The translations under genes were made by a program, and so were the position numbers. Shown here one piece after another: positions 1 through 6,829 of a stretch of 8,114 bases of DNA. The notes beneath the pieces are model-generated. The model saw only the letters and a program-made list of their open reading frames with translations, ran no database searches and had not been told where the DNA came from. Numbering within the stretch: position 1 is the stretch's first letter; every line of letters begins with the position of its first letter. This DNA is from an uncultured Carnobacterium sp. (lineage in GTDB: Bacteria; Bacillota; Bacilli; Lactobacillales; Aerococcaceae): NCBI GenBank assembly GCA_937976325.1, contig CALJSD010000202.1:1-8114 (forward strand), given 5' to 3'.

Positions 1-321
1 AAGCACATGATAGAGCCCTTTATATTCCTTCATTCGCTCCATACTCATCACATCTCGGGCGTCTTCCACCACAAGAATCTTCGTACGGTCACGCGTAGGG
101 TCCGCACAAATTTCGCACGGATCTTCTTGCGTCACATTTCCACAAACGGAACACATATGCAGGTCACGCTTGCAGCTGATGAGCGAATTCGCAAAATTTA
201 AGACGTCTTCTTCACGCATATCCATGCAGAAGAAGGCAAGTCGTGCAGCCGTCTTCGCACCAATTCCCGGCAGCTTCATAAAGCTATCCATCAATCGTGC
301 AATCGGTTCTGGATAATGCAT
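1..321 (-). CDS. recR: Recombination mediator protein RecR, N-terminal part (cut by window edge)
   Basis: RecR acts with RecF and RecO in recombinational repair, helping load RecA on gapped DNA. Only the first 107 residues of a protein usually near 200 are visible; the frame is open to base 1, so the truncation is the window edge, not a mutation. In order: an N-terminal helix-hairpin-helix DNA-binding region (residues about 7-30, with LPGIGAKTAARLAF), a four-cysteine zinc motif (C57, C60, C69, C72), and the start of the Toprim domain (ILVVEDARDV from residue 82). The ATG start at 321 has a GGAGG ribosome site (329-333) seven bases upstream. It follows ybaB by 18 bases on the same strand, so it is probably the third gene of the dnaX operon. 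The identification is very firm; the first residues (YPEPIARLMDSFMKLPGIG) are close to the Bacillus protein. Confidence 0.97.
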   Translation of the reverse strand, partial: MHYPEPIARLMDSFMKLPGIGAKTAARLAFFCMDMREEDVLNFANSLISCKRDLHMCSVCGNVTQEDPCEICADPTRDRTKILVVEDARDVMSMERMKEYKGLYHVL

Positions 322-339
322 GCTCAAACCTCCAATCGA

Positions 340-657
340 TTAAAATCCTGGGATGTTTAATCCTTTCGTGAATTGACCCATTGTTTGGTCGTTGGCTTTT
401 TCTGCTTGCGTTAACGCATCATTTGTCGCCATTAACACTAAGTCTTGTAATAATTCTACATCATCTGGATCCACCGCTTCTGGTTTGATTTCCACGTTTA
501 AGACTTGGCGTTTCCCGTTCACAGTCACTTTTACTAAATCACTTTGAGAAGTTCCTGTGTATTCTGTTTGGTTTAATTCTTCTTGAGCTTGCGCCATTTG
601 TTTTTGCAATTTTTGCATTTGTTTCATCATGCCTTGCATATTTCCCATTCCACGCAT
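340..657 (-). CDS. ybaB: YbaB/EbfC family nucleoid-associated protein
   Basis: Small DNA-binding protein of the YbaB/EbfC family (YaaK in Bacillus subtilis), which forms dimers and binds DNA; its precise cellular role is poorly defined. With the start at 657 it has 105 residues, the usual family size. The N-terminus is rich in Met and Gln (MRGMGNMQGMMKQMQKLQ) and should form the long helix of the family fold. The core contains VKVTVNGKRQVLNVEIKPEAV, and the C-terminus ends in LNIPGF. An upstream in-frame ATG at 663 is only two bases from the GGAGG site (666-670), while the ATG at 657 is eight bases away and gives the MRG start typical of the family, so I chose 657. The ribosome site lies just after the dnaX stop, and recR follows by 18 bases, giving a conserved dnaX-ybaB-recR operon. 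Confidence 0.95.
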   Translation of the reverse strand: MRGMGNMQGMMKQMQKLQKQMAQAQEELNQTEYTGTSQSDLVKVTVNGKRQVLNVEIKPEAVDPDDVELLQDLVLMATNDALTQAEKANDQTMGQFTKGLNIPGF

Positions 658-674
658 ATTCATTTCCTCCGTCT

Positions 675-2399
675 CTATTCTTCGATTTGCACGATGTCTT
701 CCCCGAAGAGTTCAATCGTGTCGTTTACTTTTTGTTCAAATGCTTGTTCTTCTGGTGTGAGGGAGACTTCCACGGCCGGTTCTTCCGTCACGATGGAAAC
801 AGCTTCCTCTTCTTGGTTCTTCTTGCGTTCTTGTAAGAAATCCGCACGAATTTGTGGCCATTGATGTTGTGTCACTGCCACGAACGTCCCACTGTAGCCA
901 CCGAGGCGTTCCAGATGTTCTTGGATAACCTCACGGAATCCTGGTCTTGTCTCTGAAATGTCACACAGGTGGTCGTAGGCAAATCCTAGGACAAATCCAT
1001 TTGGCCCCGCCGCATTCACCGTTGATTGGCTTAACAACGCCTGTTCTTGCGGGTTCAAGCAACTGAGTAAGTCGCCCCACAACTCACGTACCTTCAACAA
1101 GTCTTCGCGAGTCGCTTCCGTCAAGATTTTTTGGATGGCCGTCGTGTTTGGCTTAAAGGCCGCACGCGTTGGTCTTGGCGCCTGCGCTTTTGGTGCTTGT
1201 TGCGCTTGAGGTGCGCCCCCTTGCAACAACGCGTTCATTTGCTGTTGCATTTGCGCGATTTGTTGTTGCAGCTGTTGCACTTCTTCGCTACTAGGCAACG
1301 CTGGTGCACCAGAACTTGTTCTTGGCGTCAATGTATAAGGTTGCGCCATTTTAATCGTCAACACTTCCAGCGAAATCGTTGGTTTTGTCGTGAAGCGCAT
1401 TTCTTGTTGCGTTTGATTTAACGCCTCTACAAAGCGGTATAAGAATTCCGGTTCCACTTCGTCTTTGAACTGAAGGAATCGCTCGCTACGACCGATTGCC
1501 TCGCCACTTTGTTTTGCGATGAGGAGGTCTCTAGCAAATTCCAACCATTCTTCTACGAGGCGGCTGGCTTCTTTCCCGATTTTGAAGAGTTGTTGTAATT
1601 TTTCAAGGGCTTCTTCAGCCTTTGTTTCTTGTAAGTCTTTCACGAAATCAATCATCAAGTCGTCTGTCAGACTTCCCGACACTTGAATCGCTTCGTCGAG
1701 CGTCACCTTGCCGTCGCCAAATGAAATCATCTGGTCAAGCAAACTCAAGGCGTCACGCATCCCACCGTTGGCACATCTAGCCACCACGCTTAAGGCATCC
1801 GCTTCGTACTCGATTCCTTCTTGGTCTAGGATATACGCCAAGCGGTCGATAATTTCTTGCGACGTAATGCGTCTAAAGTCAAAGCGTTGCGTACGCGAAA
1901 TAATCGTCGCTGGAATCTTATGCGGTTCCGTCGTTGCGAGAATGAAGATGACCTTTTGAGGCGGTTCTTCTAAGGTTTTTAAGAGTGCGTTGAAGGCTCC
2001 TGTTGAGAGCATATGCACTTCGTCGATAATATAAATTTTGTATTCGGCTTGCGTTGGTGCATAACGCGCCTTGTCACGAATATCACGGATTTCTTCGACA
2101 CCATTGTTGCTGGCAGCATCGATTTCGATGACATCGCCAATCGTTCCGTTCGTAATGCCTTTACAGATCTCACATTCGTTACATGGCTCACCGTTTGTTT
2201 GATTTGGACAGTTAATGGCCTTTGCAAACACCTTCGCGGCACTCGTTTTCCCTGTCCCACGAGGTCCTGTAAATAAGTAAGCATGACTCGTTTTGTGATT
2301 GCTAATCGCGTTCTTCAATGTATGCGTGACCGCACTTTGCCCGACCATATCATCGAACGTTTGAGGACGCCATTTTCGATATAATGCTTGATAAGCCAT
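675..2399 (-). CDS. dnaX: DNA polymerase III subunit gamma/tau
   Basis: Clamp-loader ATPase of the replicative DNA polymerase III holoenzyme; it loads the beta clamp and, through its C-terminal part, ties the clamp loader to polymerase and helicase. The 574-residue protein shows the family features in order: the conserved N-terminus MAYQALYRKWRPQTF, Walker A GPRGTGKT (45-52), a zinc module (C64, C73, C76, C79), Walker B DEVHM (126-130), the arginine-finger region SRT (168-170, where SRC is usual), and sensor 2 GGMRDALS (212-219). The clamp-loader collar follows, then a Gln/Ala/Pro-rich linker (about 370-415), then a tau-type C-terminal domain. The ATG at 2399 follows an AGGGAAG site (2404-2410). 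I saw no convincing programmed frameshift signal for a short gamma form. It heads the dnaX-ybaB-recR operon, 62 bases downstream of the helD-like gene. Confidence 0.98.
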   Translation of the reverse strand: MAYQALYRKWRPQTFDDMVGQSAVTHTLKNAISNHKTSHAYLFTGPRGTGKTSAAKVFAKAINCPNQTNGEPCNECEICKGITNGTIGDVIEIDAASNNGVEEIRDIRDKARYAPTQAEYKIYIIDEVHMLSTGAFNALLKTLEEPPQKVIFILATTEPHKIPATIISRTQRFDFRRITSQEIIDRLAYILDQEGIEYEADALSVVARCANGGMRDALSLLDQMISFGDGKVTLDEAIQVSGSLTDDLMIDFVKDLQETKAEEALEKLQQLFKIGKEASRLVEEWLEFARDLLIAKQSGEAIGRSERFLQFKDEVEPEFLYRFVEALNQTQQEMRFTTKPTISLEVLTIKMAQPYTLTPRTSSGAPALPSSEEVQQLQQQIAQMQQQMNALLQGGAPQAQQAPKAQAPRPTRAAFKPNTTAIQKILTEATREDLLKVRELWGDLLSCLNPQEQALLSQSTVNAAGPNGFVLGFAYDHLCDISETRPGFREVIQEHLERLGGYSGTFVAVTQHQWPQIRADFLQERKKNQEEEAVSIVTEEPAVEVSLTPEEQAFEQKVNDTIELFGEDIVQIEE

Positions 2400-2440
2400 T
2401 TTACTTCCCTGCCTTTTTCAAAATTTTACAGTTCTATTCT

Positions 2441-2446
2441 AGTATA
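2441..2446 (-). promoter_or_regulatory. Possible -10 element upstream of dnaX
   Basis: The 62-base gap between the helD-like stop and the dnaX start reads TATACT on the minus strand, five of six matches to the -10 consensus, about 42 bases before the dnaX ATG. No good -35 hexamer is seen at the normal distance. The same bases form a near-palindrome (CTATACTAGAATAG). I see no terminator after the helicase gene, so dnaX could also be reached by read-through from upstream. This is a weak call. Confidence 0.25.
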
Positions 2447-2461
2447 GATTTGCTAAAAATT

Positions 2462-4606
2462 CTACTGCCTGATTCGTTTCATCGGTGCTTTCGAATTCTT
2501 GATAAAGCGGCTTTCTTTGCCTGCTTGAGAGATGAGTGAGAGCTGGTGTTTTGCACGTGTACATGTTGTATACAGCATCATTTGTTCTTTCATCGTATGG
2601 TACGCTTCGTCTGTCGCGTTCCAAATAATCACTTCGTCGAACTCCATCCCTTTCGCCACTTGAATCGTCGTTAACACGAAGCGGCTGCCAAGTGACTCGC
2701 TACTGTCTTCTAGAAGTGCAATGTCATCTTGGTCGAGTTGTTGGTACAACGCTTTGGCTTCGTCCATCGTACGGCAAAGAATTGCGGTCGTATGGTAGCC
2801 TTTAGGACTTTCTTCTAGTAACGTGTTTAAGCGCGCCATTTCTTGGCCTTCTTGTTCTAAATACACGCATACTTCTGCCCCTGAACGTGGGAACACATTT
2901 TTATCGAGATCCCAACCTAGGACGCCGTTTGCAAAACGTGAAATTTGCGCCGTACAACGGTAACTAATCGCTAAGTTGCGGTGCGTTAACGTGCGGTTTG
3001 CAAAAATCAAGTCCACGAGTTCTGGGTGTCGTTTTTCCAATGTGAAAATCGTCGTAGCCGTTGAGAACGATTGGAATGTATCTCCCACTACCGTGAATTT
3101 CGCACGGAAATAATAGTTGGATAAGGTTCCCAGCCATAAGAGGGACACGTCTTGCACTTCGTCGATGAAGAGGTGGCTGAAGCCTGAGTAGTCACGAACC
3201 GGCGTCACGCGTGTTGCGACATATTGCAACAGACGGATTCCTTCTGCAGTGACTTGCATGCGGCTGCCTTCAATCTTCTTCAATGGAAGTGGCGCGTTGT
3301 CAGTCTTACCGAGTTCTTGACGACGTGCTTTCGCTTCACTCATCCATTTCACCACAAGAGTAGCAATATCCACGAATGCGAACATTTCCACTTGTTGCGT
3401 TACTTCTTGTACTTCCTTCTCGAACACTTTTTGTCCAAGCGCTTGGTAGTACTCTGTCTCGCTCTTTGTCTCCACGTCTTTCATCAACACTTCGATTTGC
3501 ATCGCGTTCATTGATTCATAGACCGCTTTTGCCTTTTCAGACATAAAGAACTTCGTGAGACGGCGTTTCAACGTACGCTCGAGCACGGTTTGCATTTGCG
3601 TTAATTGTTGTTGCAACGGCAGTGCTGTATTCACGCTTTCGACGAGTTTTTGATAGTCTTTCATCGTAAATACGGCTTGCCCTTTAATTCCGATAGCACG
3701 GTATGGTAAATCTTTCGCCGATAACCCTTCGATATTGCGGTGTACAAGCGCAATCCACTCGCTGTCTGTTAAATACACTTTGCGCGTTGGCACTTGGCTA
3801 AGCGCCGTTGTTTTATGCAAATACATTTTGCGATAAAGCTCGATGGTATGTTGCGCTAATGTTTGTTGGTACAATTCACTTCCCGTTAAGCTTGGGATTA
3901 CGTGTGAAACGTATTTGGCAAACAATTGGTTACGCGACAACAGGAGCATATCGCTCATACGCTTGTCTTTTGCTTGGTACATCAAGTACGCAATGCGTTG
4001 TAGTAAAATCGTTGTCTTCCCACTTCCGGCACATCCATTCACGATGAACCAGTCTTTTGGATTTAAACGAATAATTTCATTTTGTTCTTTTTGAATCGTC
4101 GCCGTGATTCCTTCTAGGTGTCCGTCACGGTTTGTTGGTGCGCTTAAGGCATCCATCAATAATGATTCTTCATTTTCAATGTCATAAACAGATTTTAATT
4201 CACCCTTACGGATGACGATATCGCGTTTTAAGAAGGCCTGAGCTTTCTCGAAGCCATTTGGTGTTTCGTATTGAAGCTCTCCTAATGTTCCTTCGTAAAA
4301 TAGGCTTGCGATTGGAGCACGCCAGTCATACACTTGCACATTGTCGTCTTCGTCAAAGAAAGTTGCAGGTCCGATATACATCTTCTCAACTCTCTCGTCT
4401 TTTTCAAATTGAACGTCAATTCTTCCAAAGTATGGAGATTCCAATTGGTTTTCTAATTGTTGGATTCCATACTGAATGGTATCTTGTCTAGCGATATCCA
4501 GGTCGCGTTCTTGCAATCGGTTCTTCTCGATCGCCACTTTTTGTTCCATTAAGTCTTGCACGATTTCTAAGTGCTGCACTTCTTCTTGGAAACTCTGATT
4601 TTTCAT
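2462..4606 (-). CDS. helD: HelD-like superfamily 1 helicase / RNA polymerase-associated ATPase
   Basis: UvrD/Rep-type ATPase of the HelD family. HelD binds RNA polymerase in Gram-positive bacteria and uses ATP to remove or recycle stalled polymerase. The 714-residue protein is a little shorter than Bacillus HelD (about 770). An N-terminal helical, probably coiled-coil region (1-60) fits the HelD arm that enters the polymerase secondary channel, followed by the family signature VYDWRAPIASLFYEG (92-106). Helicase motifs follow: QKEQNEIIR (172-180), Walker A GCAGSGKT (191-198), Walker B IDEVQD (481-486), motif III VVGDTFQSF (506-514), SYR (548-550), motif V VAKGMEFDEV (650-659) and motif VI YTTCTRAK (679-686). 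The start at 4606 follows GGAGGGAG (4616-4623). The frame is open up to 4699, but that would run through the SRP RNA terminator. The DWRAP signature argues against UvrD or PcrA; RNA polymerase binding is inferred from the family. Confidence 0.9.
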   Translation of the reverse strand: MKNQSFQEEVQHLEIVQDLMEQKVAIEKNRLQERDLDIARQDTIQYGIQQLENQLESPYFGRIDVQFEKDERVEKMYIGPATFFDEDDNVQVYDWRAPIASLFYEGTLGELQYETPNGFEKAQAFLKRDIVIRKGELKSVYDIENEESLLMDALSAPTNRDGHLEGITATIQKEQNEIIRLNPKDWFIVNGCAGSGKTTILLQRIAYLMYQAKDKRMSDMLLLSRNQLFAKYVSHVIPSLTGSELYQQTLAQHTIELYRKMYLHKTTALSQVPTRKVYLTDSEWIALVHRNIEGLSAKDLPYRAIGIKGQAVFTMKDYQKLVESVNTALPLQQQLTQMQTVLERTLKRRLTKFFMSEKAKAVYESMNAMQIEVLMKDVETKSETEYYQALGQKVFEKEVQEVTQQVEMFAFVDIATLVVKWMSEAKARRQELGKTDNAPLPLKKIEGSRMQVTAEGIRLLQYVATRVTPVRDYSGFSHLFIDEVQDVSLLWLGTLSNYYFRAKFTVVGDTFQSFSTATTIFTLEKRHPELVDLIFANRTLTHRNLAISYRCTAQISRFANGVLGWDLDKNVFPRSGAEVCVYLEQEGQEMARLNTLLEESPKGYHTTAILCRTMDEAKALYQQLDQDDIALLEDSSESLGSRFVLTTIQVAKGMEFDEVIIWNATDEAYHTMKEQMMLYTTCTRAKHQLSLISQAGKESRFIKNSKAPMKRIRQ

Positions 4607-4641
4607 GCGACTATTCTCCCTCCACTGGATACTCTTTTCAT

Positions 4642-4671
4642 AAAAACAGGCTGAACCGTTGGTCCAGCCTG
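4642..4671 (-). terminator. Intrinsic terminator of the SRP RNA gene
   Basis: On the minus strand CAGGCTGGACC, a three-base loop AAC, and GGTTCAGCCTG form an 11-bp stem with one G-U pair, directly followed by TTTTT. On the plus strand the same position is an A-C mismatch, which supports the minus strand as the transcribed one. It begins about ten bases after the SRP RNA core and ends 35 bases before the helD-like start codon, so it should end most SRP RNA transcripts before the helicase gene. Confidence 0.92.
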
Positions 4672-4681
4672 ATTCTTCTTC

Positions 4682-4779
4682 TATGTACATACAGCACATA
4701 GCGAACGTTACTTATAGCTGCTTCCTTCCGGACCTGACTCGATTCATAAGTTCGCTATTGCCATACGGCCTAACGGCAC
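4682..4779 (-). ncRNA. ffs: Small bacterial signal recognition particle RNA (4.5S/scRNA type)
   Basis: RNA core of the signal recognition particle, which binds Ffh and directs ribosomes making membrane or secreted proteins to FtsY. The minus strand carries the near-invariant domain IV sequence GGTCCGGAAGGAAGCAGC (4717-4734) with its GGAA tetraloop. Flanking it, AUAGCGAAC (4750-4758) pairs perfectly with GUUCGCUAU (4698-4706), and the helix continues outward with GCCGUAUGGCA-type sequence against the 3' arm with one bulged G. The promoter places the 5' end near 4777-4779, so the RNA is about 100 bases before the terminator stem. That is the short form lacking the Alu domain of the roughly 270-base Bacillus RNA. 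Exact ends are estimates. It lies upstream of helD-like, dnaX, ybaB and recR, matching the usual scr-dnaX neighbourhood apart from the helicase gene. Confidence 0.95.
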
Positions 4780-4784
4780 GTATT

Positions 4785-4813
4785 ATTATACAAAACTTCT
4801 CCTCGAAAAGCAA
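4785..4813 (-). promoter_or_regulatory. Promoter of the SRP RNA gene
   Basis: The minus strand has a perfect -10 hexamer TATAAT (4785-4790), a 17-base spacer, and a -35 hexamer TTGCTT (4808-4813) that matches consensus in its first three bases. The predicted start, a G at 4777 or 4779, falls at the beginning of the SRP RNA helix, which supports the assignment. It may also supply read-through transcription to the helicase gene. Confidence 0.8.
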
Positions 4814-4975
4814 GCAGATTTTGCTTGAAAAAGAAATAAACGGAAACGCTCCACATAGAGAGTGCGAATAGGGCTATCCCATGGGGGTTGGTGGTAGGAA
4901 TTAGAGGGGTGCTCCATACATAGTTTTCTCTTCTGAAAAGCGCACCCTTGCGGGTGTTGATTTCTTCGAATGCTT

Positions 4976-5126
4976 GCGGATTATTTTTATAATCGCTGTT
5001 ACAGGGCACCGATGCAAGCCTTGGTCTTGCACCTTCGAAGCTTCAAACGCGAAGTACGGAACAAGTCCCTACTTCGCGTAATTCACATTCGATGCAATTC
5101 CCTGTTACTGCGATTATAAAATCCGC
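4976..5126. repeat. Large imperfect inverted repeat enclosing two hairpins
   Basis: The left arm (4976-5006, starting GCGGATTATT and ending GTTACAGGG) and the right arm (5100-5126, starting CCCTGTTACTG and ending AAAATCCGC) are reverse complements over about 27 bases, with two mismatches and a four-base insertion in the left arm. The 93 bases between contain a TGCAAG/CTTGCA hairpin with a seven-base loop (5013-5031) and a perfect 10-bp stem ACGCGAAGTA/TACTTCGCGT with a 13-base loop (5047-5079). Transcribed from either strand it could fold into a three-way-junction shape. It could be a non-autonomous repeat element, a structured RNA, or the remnant of a mobile sequence. No flanking target-site duplication was identified. 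Confidence 0.75.
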
Positions 5127-5435
5127 AATTTTCTCTGGTATCATCTTTCTTTGTGCGTTTTGTTCAAAACCTTTATAAAAAATGAAAAAAAGTGTTGCGC
5201 CACTCAGTTTGAAGGGACTGGTGCAGGGTGTTAGAAAGTGCATCCCATAGGGCTTTTCGAGGCTTTTTGGCAATTTGAAGTGGGATGTGACTGAAAAAAT
5301 TTTTTTGATTTTTTCTCGGAAAATTTACTATAAACTTCTGAATTTATGCAAACGTCCTAAACCGGGGGTGTTGAATATACCGCTAAAAACCGCATCATTT
5401 CAACGTTTATATTTTACTTTTAATTTTAAAATTCG

Positions 5436-5459
5436 AAATGTAACATATATGCTACATTT
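5436..5459. promoter_or_regulatory. 24-bp near-perfect palindrome, possible operator
   Basis: The half sites AAATGTA and TACATTT flank a central CATATATG, with one non-complementary pair; on the minus strand this pair is G-U. Such symmetry with no spacer resembles a binding site for a dimeric regulator. It lies in AT-rich DNA about 20 bases beyond the mvaS terminator and is not next to any recognised promoter. A T-rich run follows on the plus strand, so a weak terminator is an alternative, although no plus-strand gene lies upstream to need one. Confidence 0.35.
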
Positions 5460-5479
5460 TTATTTTTTACATCTTCAAC

Positions 5480-5510
5480 AAAAAACCGCAGCCTTAGATT
5501 GGCTACGGTT
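5480..5510 (-). terminator. Intrinsic terminator of mvaS
   Basis: On the minus strand AACCGTAGCC, a seven-base loop and GGCTGCGGTT form a 10-bp stem with one G-U pair, followed by a run of T. It begins six bases after the mvaS stop codon, so mvaS is probably the last or only gene of its transcript. Confidence 0.9.
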
Positions 5511-5516
5511 ATCGTA

Positions 5517-6677
5517 TTATTTGATTGTGTATTGACGTTGGTGGTCAACAACGGCTGTTAATGTAATTGGGCTGTTGTCTTCACGTGTGAATGTTTGTTC
5601 ACCGCTTGCGTCCACCACTTCTGTGAAGATTTCTTCGTATTCTTCAACATTCAGCATTTTGCGGTTTTCTAGCAATGCTTTATGTTCTGCAATGTGCAAT
5701 TGGTTTTCGAAGCCTTCGACTAATTCGCCGGCGAAGAATTCCCCAACGGCTCCTGATCCATAACTGAAGAATCCGACGCGGTCTCCGGCTACTAATACAG
5801 AACTGTTTTCTAATAATGAGATGAAGCTTAAGAATAATGAACCTGTGTAGATGTTTCCGACTTGGCGGTTATACACGGCTGCTTCTTGGTAACGCGCTGT
5901 GAAGCGTTCTTGTTCCTCTTCGCTCATTTCTTCTAAGAATGGCTTGAAGGCTTTCATCCCCATTTTTGTATATGGTAAATGGAAACAAATCGCGTCAAAG
6001 TCTGTGAACTGCGCGTTTGTTTTTTCTTGATAATCATTCCAAACTTCCGCAAAGAAACGGATGTATTGCTCGTTTGAGAACTTACCGTCTACCATTGGGT
6101 ATGCTGAGTAGTTTGGCCTCCAGAAGTCCATCACATCATCTGTGAATAAGCTAGTTTCGTTTTCTAAAACAAGTAAACGTGGGTCTGCAGAAACAATCAT
6201 TGCGACCGCTCCGGCACCTTGTGTTGGTTCCCCGCCAGAGTTTAATCCGTATTTAGCAATGTCACTTGCGATGACTAATACTTTTGAAGTTGGGTTTAAA
6301 GCAATGTGGCCTTTTGCTAATTGTAAGGCAGCTGTTGCACCGTAGCAGGCATGTTTTAATTCTACGCTACGAACACGGTTTGATAACCCAAGCATACGTT
6401 GCATATAGACGGCAGCTGATTTTGATTGATCGATTCCAGTTTCTGTCCCAAATAAAATCATTTCAATAGATTCGCGGTCTTCATCATCGATAATCGATAA
6501 CGCAGCATTTGCGGCTAAAGTCACGATATCTTGAGTCACTGGTGCTACTGCCATTGTAGACTGGCCAATTCCAATCGTGTATTTAGCTGGCTCTACTCCA
6601 CGCGCCACTGCTAGAGTTTCCATATCTAGCGCAGTCGGCGGTACGAAGAAGCCAATCTTATCTATCCCTATATTCAT
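5517..6677 (-). CDS. mvaS: Hydroxymethylglutaryl-CoA synthase
   Basis: Condenses acetyl-CoA with acetoacetyl-CoA to HMG-CoA, the second step of the mevalonate route to isoprenoids such as undecaprenyl phosphate. The 386-residue protein has the usual bacterial length. The catalytic residues fall at the numbers known for the Enterococcus enzyme: Glu79 (FGTET), the acyl-carrying Cys111 (KHACYGATAAL) and His233 (CFHLPYTKMG). The typical N-terminus MNIGIDKIGFFVPP and the glycine-rich FFSYGSGAVGEFF (303-315) are also present. The start at 6677 gives that standard N-terminus and follows AAAGGAGAA (6688-6696); an in-frame ATG at 6716 would add 13 non-conserved residues lying across the ribosome site. 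A terminator follows at once. It is divergent from the thiolase gene that supplies its substrate. Confidence 0.97.
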   Translation of the reverse strand: MNIGIDKIGFFVPPTALDMETLAVARGVEPAKYTIGIGQSTMAVAPVTQDIVTLAANAALSIIDDEDRESIEMILFGTETGIDQSKSAAVYMQRMLGLSNRVRSVELKHACYGATAALQLAKGHIALNPTSKVLVIASDIAKYGLNSGGEPTQGAGAVAMIVSADPRLLVLENETSLFTDDVMDFWRPNYSAYPMVDGKFSNEQYIRFFAEVWNDYQEKTNAQFTDFDAICFHLPYTKMGMKAFKPFLEEMSEEEQERFTARYQEAAVYNRQVGNIYTGSLFLSFISLLENSSVLVAGDRVGFFSYGSGAVGEFFAGELVEGFENQLHIAEHKALLENRKMLNVEEYEEIFTEVVDASGEQTFTREDNSPITLTAVVDHQRQYTIK

Positions 6678-6702
6678 TGTTTTATTGTTCTCCTTTACGA
6701 AT

Positions 6703-6730
6703 GAAGCTCCAAACACACAAATAGAGCTTC
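6703..6730 (-). other. Short hairpin in the mvaS leader
   Basis: GAAGCTC (6703-6709) and GAGCTTC (6724-6730) are perfect complements separated by 14 bases, placed between the likely mvaS -10 element and its ribosome site. No T run follows, so it is not a terminator. It could be a leader structure or a protein site with dyad symmetry, or chance. Confidence 0.3.
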
Positions 6731-6749
6731 CTGTTCTTTCTTAGCACAC

Positions 6750-6755
6750 ACTATA
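6750..6755 (-). promoter_or_regulatory. Likely -10 element of the mvaS promoter
   Basis: TATAGT on the minus strand matches five of six bases of the -10 consensus and lies about 73 bases before the mvaS start. The nearest -35-like hexamer, TTGTCC, is 20 bases upstream, which is longer than ideal, so the promoter assignment is tentative. Confidence 0.4.
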
Positions 6756-6829
6756 GTAGCAAAAATTCGCCGTTAGGACAATTGAATTCACTAAATGTTA
6801 GGGAATTTAAACAATTCTTTACTAATTAT

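Larger units (their letters stand above)
4814..5479. other. Gene-free region between the SRP RNA promoter and the mvaS terminator
   Basis: About 670 bases without a convincing gene. The left two thirds (4814-5290) have mixed base composition and hold the inverted-repeat structure at 4976-5126, a small hairpin CACCC/GGGTG with a four-base loop (4943-4956), and a CATCCCA/TGGGATG pair 33 bases apart (5241-5247 and 5281-5287). The right third (5290-5479) is AT-rich, with A and T runs at about 5293-5316 and a palindrome at 5436-5459. Short frames can be read on both strands. They lack ribosome sites and recognisable domains, and the two longest minus-strand ones begin with TTG or GTG. No tRNA-like fold, transposase remnant or tadA gene was seen. 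Confidence 0.6.

Noticed and set aside
658..663. First ATG of ybaB at 663
   Set aside because: It is only two bases from the GGAGG site; the ATG at 657 has normal spacing and gives the usual family N-terminus.
1100..1300. Programmed frameshift in dnaX producing a gamma subunit
   Set aside because: The only notable run is six A on the minus strand within CAAAAAATC, which is not in the frame of a good slippery heptamer, and I saw no strong stimulatory hairpin after it.
4607..4699. N-terminal extension of the helD-like protein by 31 residues
   Set aside because: The extra codons run through the SRP RNA terminator and the end of the RNA gene. The ATG at 4606 has a GGAGGGAG site, and the extension has no HelD-like sequence.
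4943..4956. CACCC-GCAA-GGGTG hairpin on the minus strand as a terminator
   Set aside because: The stem is only five base pairs, just four T follow after CGC, and no gene upstream on that strand needs it because mvaS already has its own terminator.
5157..5170. GTTTTG/CAAAAC hairpin as a terminator
   Set aside because: Its stem is short and A/T-rich with a two-base loop, and no T run follows on either strand.
5043..5273. Protein-coding gene on the minus strand in the structured intergenic region
   Set aside because: It starts with TTG or a late ATG without a ribosome site, has no recognisable domain, and contains an arm of the inverted repeat.
6678..6716. Earlier in-frame ATG for mvaS
   Set aside because: It would place the AAAGGAGAA ribosome site inside the coding region and add 13 residues before the conserved MNIGIDKIGF start.
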